A DNA stretch of 7,462 bases, from positions 1 to 7,462 of the forward strand of contig JBGTKH010000572.1 of the NCBI GenBank assembly GCA_041744735.1, read 5' to 3'. The DNA is from JBGTKH01 sp041744735. Its GTDB lineage: Bacteria > Planctomycetota > Planctomycetia > Pirellulales > Pirellulaceae. Positions 6,422 through 7,462 of the stretch are shown one piece after another. Positions within the stretch are counted from its first letter, which is position 1, and every line of letters starts with the position of its first letter. Both the position numbers and the translations under genes were made by a program. The notes below the pieces were generated by a model. The model ran no database searches. It had not been told where the DNA came from and was given only the letters and a program-made list of their open reading frames with translations.

Positions 6422-7294
6422 ATGACGCATCGGTATGATTTCGTTTTTCTCTTCGACGTGAAGGACGGCAATCCCAACGGCGACCCCGACGCAGGCAACC
6501 TGCCGCGAGTCGATCCTGAAACCGGACAAGGACTAGTGACCGACGTTTGCCTGAAACGGAAAGTTCGCAACTACGTCGGTGTCATCAAAAAGGAACAGCC
6601 GCCGTTCGAAATCTACGTCAAGGAGAAGGCCGTTCTCAATCGCCAACATGAGCGAGCTTATCAAGCGTGCGATTTGAAATCGACCGCGAAAAAGTTGCCG
6701 AAGAAAGAGGCAGAGGCACGACGCTTGACAGCCTGGATGTGCGGCAACTTCTTCGACATCCGCGCATTCGGCGCAGTCATGTCAACCGAAGTCAACTGTG
6801 GCCAAGTTCGCGGCCCAGTGCAACTGGCGATTGCTCGCAGTATCGACCCAATTGTTTCGCAAGAGCACGCCGTGACTCGCTGCGCGGTTACCCACGAGCG
6901 CGACTTGGAGAAGGAACGTACTATCGGTCGGAAATTCGCCGTGCCATATGGACTGTATCGCGCGCACGGGTTCATCAATCCTAATTTGGCCGAACAAACC
7001 GGCTTTGATGCCAACGGCGAAGACCTGGGGCTGTTCTGGCAATCGTTGCGCGAAATGTTCGAGCTAGATCGTTCGGCTGCGCGCGGCGAAATGGCGGCGC
7101 GGCGGCTGATCGTGTTCCGTCATGAAAGCCCGTTGGGAAATGCGCCCGCGCACAAGCTATTCGATCGAGTCAAGGTAACGCGAAAGCCGTCCGGTAACGG
7201 CGATTGGACGCCGTCGCGGTCTTTCGATGACTACACGGTCACGATCGACGACGCAGAATTGCCCGCGGGCGTCACGGTCGAGGAACCGTTTTGA
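6422..7294 (+). CDS. cas7c: Cas7c (Csd2), Cascade backbone subunit
   Basis: Cas7c polymerises along the crRNA spacer to form the Cascade backbone. With the ATG at 6422 it has 290 residues, normal for the family. It opens with MTHRYDFVFLFDVKDGNPNG and continues DPDAGNLPRVDPETGQGLVTD, the typical Cas7 RRM-fold start. The FFDIRAFGAVMST segment (110-121) and GQVRGPVQLAIARSIDPI (127-144) are diagnostic of Csd2. The RKFAVPYGLYRAHGFINPNLA stretch (170-190) and RRLIVFRHESPLGNAPAHKLF (227-247) complete the fold. The start lies 5 nt after the cas8c stop, implying co-translation within the operon, and cas4 follows after 16 nt. No anomalies are seen. Confidence 0.95.
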   Translation: MTHRYDFVFLFDVKDGNPNGDPDAGNLPRVDPETGQGLVTDVCLKRKVRNYVGVIKKEQPPFEIYVKEKAVLNRQHERAYQACDLKSTAKKLPKKEAEARRLTAWMCGNFFDIRAFGAVMSTEVNCGQVRGPVQLAIARSIDPIVSQEHAVTRCAVTHERDLEKERTIGRKFAVPYGLYRAHGFINPNLAEQTGFDANGEDLGLFWQSLREMFELDRSAARGEMAARRLIVFRHESPLGNAPAHKLFDRVKVTRKPSGNGDWTPSRSFDDYTVTIDDAELPAGVTVEEPF

Positions 7295-7310
7295 ACGGAG
7301 TGTGCTCATC

Positions 7311-7462
7311 ATGTCCTTCACCGACGACGACCTGATTATGATCTCCGCTTTGGAGCATTGGAGTTATTGTCCGCGGCAGTGTGGGTTGATTCATCTCGAA
7401 CAGACGTTCGACGAGAATTTGTACACGCTGCGGGGGCGGATGTTGCATGAGCGGGCGGATCA
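7311..7462 (+). CDS. cas4: Cas4 nuclease, N-terminal part (runs off window)
   Basis: Cas4 is a RecB-like iron-sulfur nuclease that trims prespacers and checks their PAM-side end together with Cas1-Cas2. Only 50 codons are inside the window. They read MSFTDDDLIMISALEHWSYC and then PRQCGLIHLEQTF, with the family's early motif containing C20 (one of the cluster-binding cysteines) and a further C24. RGRMLHERAD (41-50) carries the His of the first nuclease motif. GGAG at 7297-7300 lies 10 nt upstream of the ATG. The position right after cas7c is the standard type I-C order, and cas1 and cas2 should follow. Whether cas4 is a separate gene or fused to cas1 cannot be seen here. Confidence 0.92.
   Translation, partial: MSFTDDDLIMISALEHWSYCPRQCGLIHLEQTFDENLYTLRGRMLHERAD

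Overview
The window holds the 5' two thirds of a type I-C CRISPR-Cas operon on the + strand (cas3, cas5c, cas8c, cas7c and the start of cas4, 1656 to the right edge). To its left is a flank with the 3' end of a TonB-family gene, a palindromic repeat cluster, a small gene of unknown function, and a small minus-strand gene that appears broken by a frameshift. GC-rich coding sequence, the proline-rich TonB-type protein and the tandem palindromic repeat (core gtagccgaagtcgtgagac) suggest a member of the Planctomycetota, perhaps Pirellulales-like. That placement rests on recalled resemblance and not on a search.

Layout. Positions 3-665 encode the C-terminal part of a TonB/energy-transducer protein whose N-terminus lies off the left edge. 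Positions 682-778 carry two near-identical 39-bp tandem units, each with a perfect 8-bp hairpin and GTGA loop. They abut an opposite-strand copy of the same hairpin in which two base pairs are swapped as compensated pairs. Positions 910-1368 encode a 152-residue protein I do not recognise. Convergent with it, 1569-1356 on the minus strand reads as a 70-residue protein only if one base near 1473 is skipped. Positions 1570-1655 are a short divergent intergenic region with a possible extended -10 promoter for cas3.

The cas genes are tightly packed. cas3 is followed by a 58-nt gap. cas5c and cas8c overlap by ATGA, cas8c ends 5 nt before the preferred cas7c start, and cas4 follows cas7c after 16 nt. 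Cas8c (large subunit, PAM recognition), Cas7c (backbone) and Cas5c form the Cascade complex. Cas5c also cuts the pre-crRNA, consistent with no cas6 in the window. Cas3 is the recruited HD nuclease-helicase that degrades target DNA, and Cas4 belongs to the spacer acquisition module. cas1, cas2 and the CRISPR array are expected beyond the right edge. Inside cas8c a strong in-frame Shine-Dalgarno plus ATG at 6039 would produce a separate 125-residue Cas11c small subunit, as is known for type I-C.

The effector system is a known subtype and looks intact as far as it can be seen. The less ordinary items are the compensated palindrome cluster, the frameshifted minus-strand gene and the unrecognised 152-residue protein.
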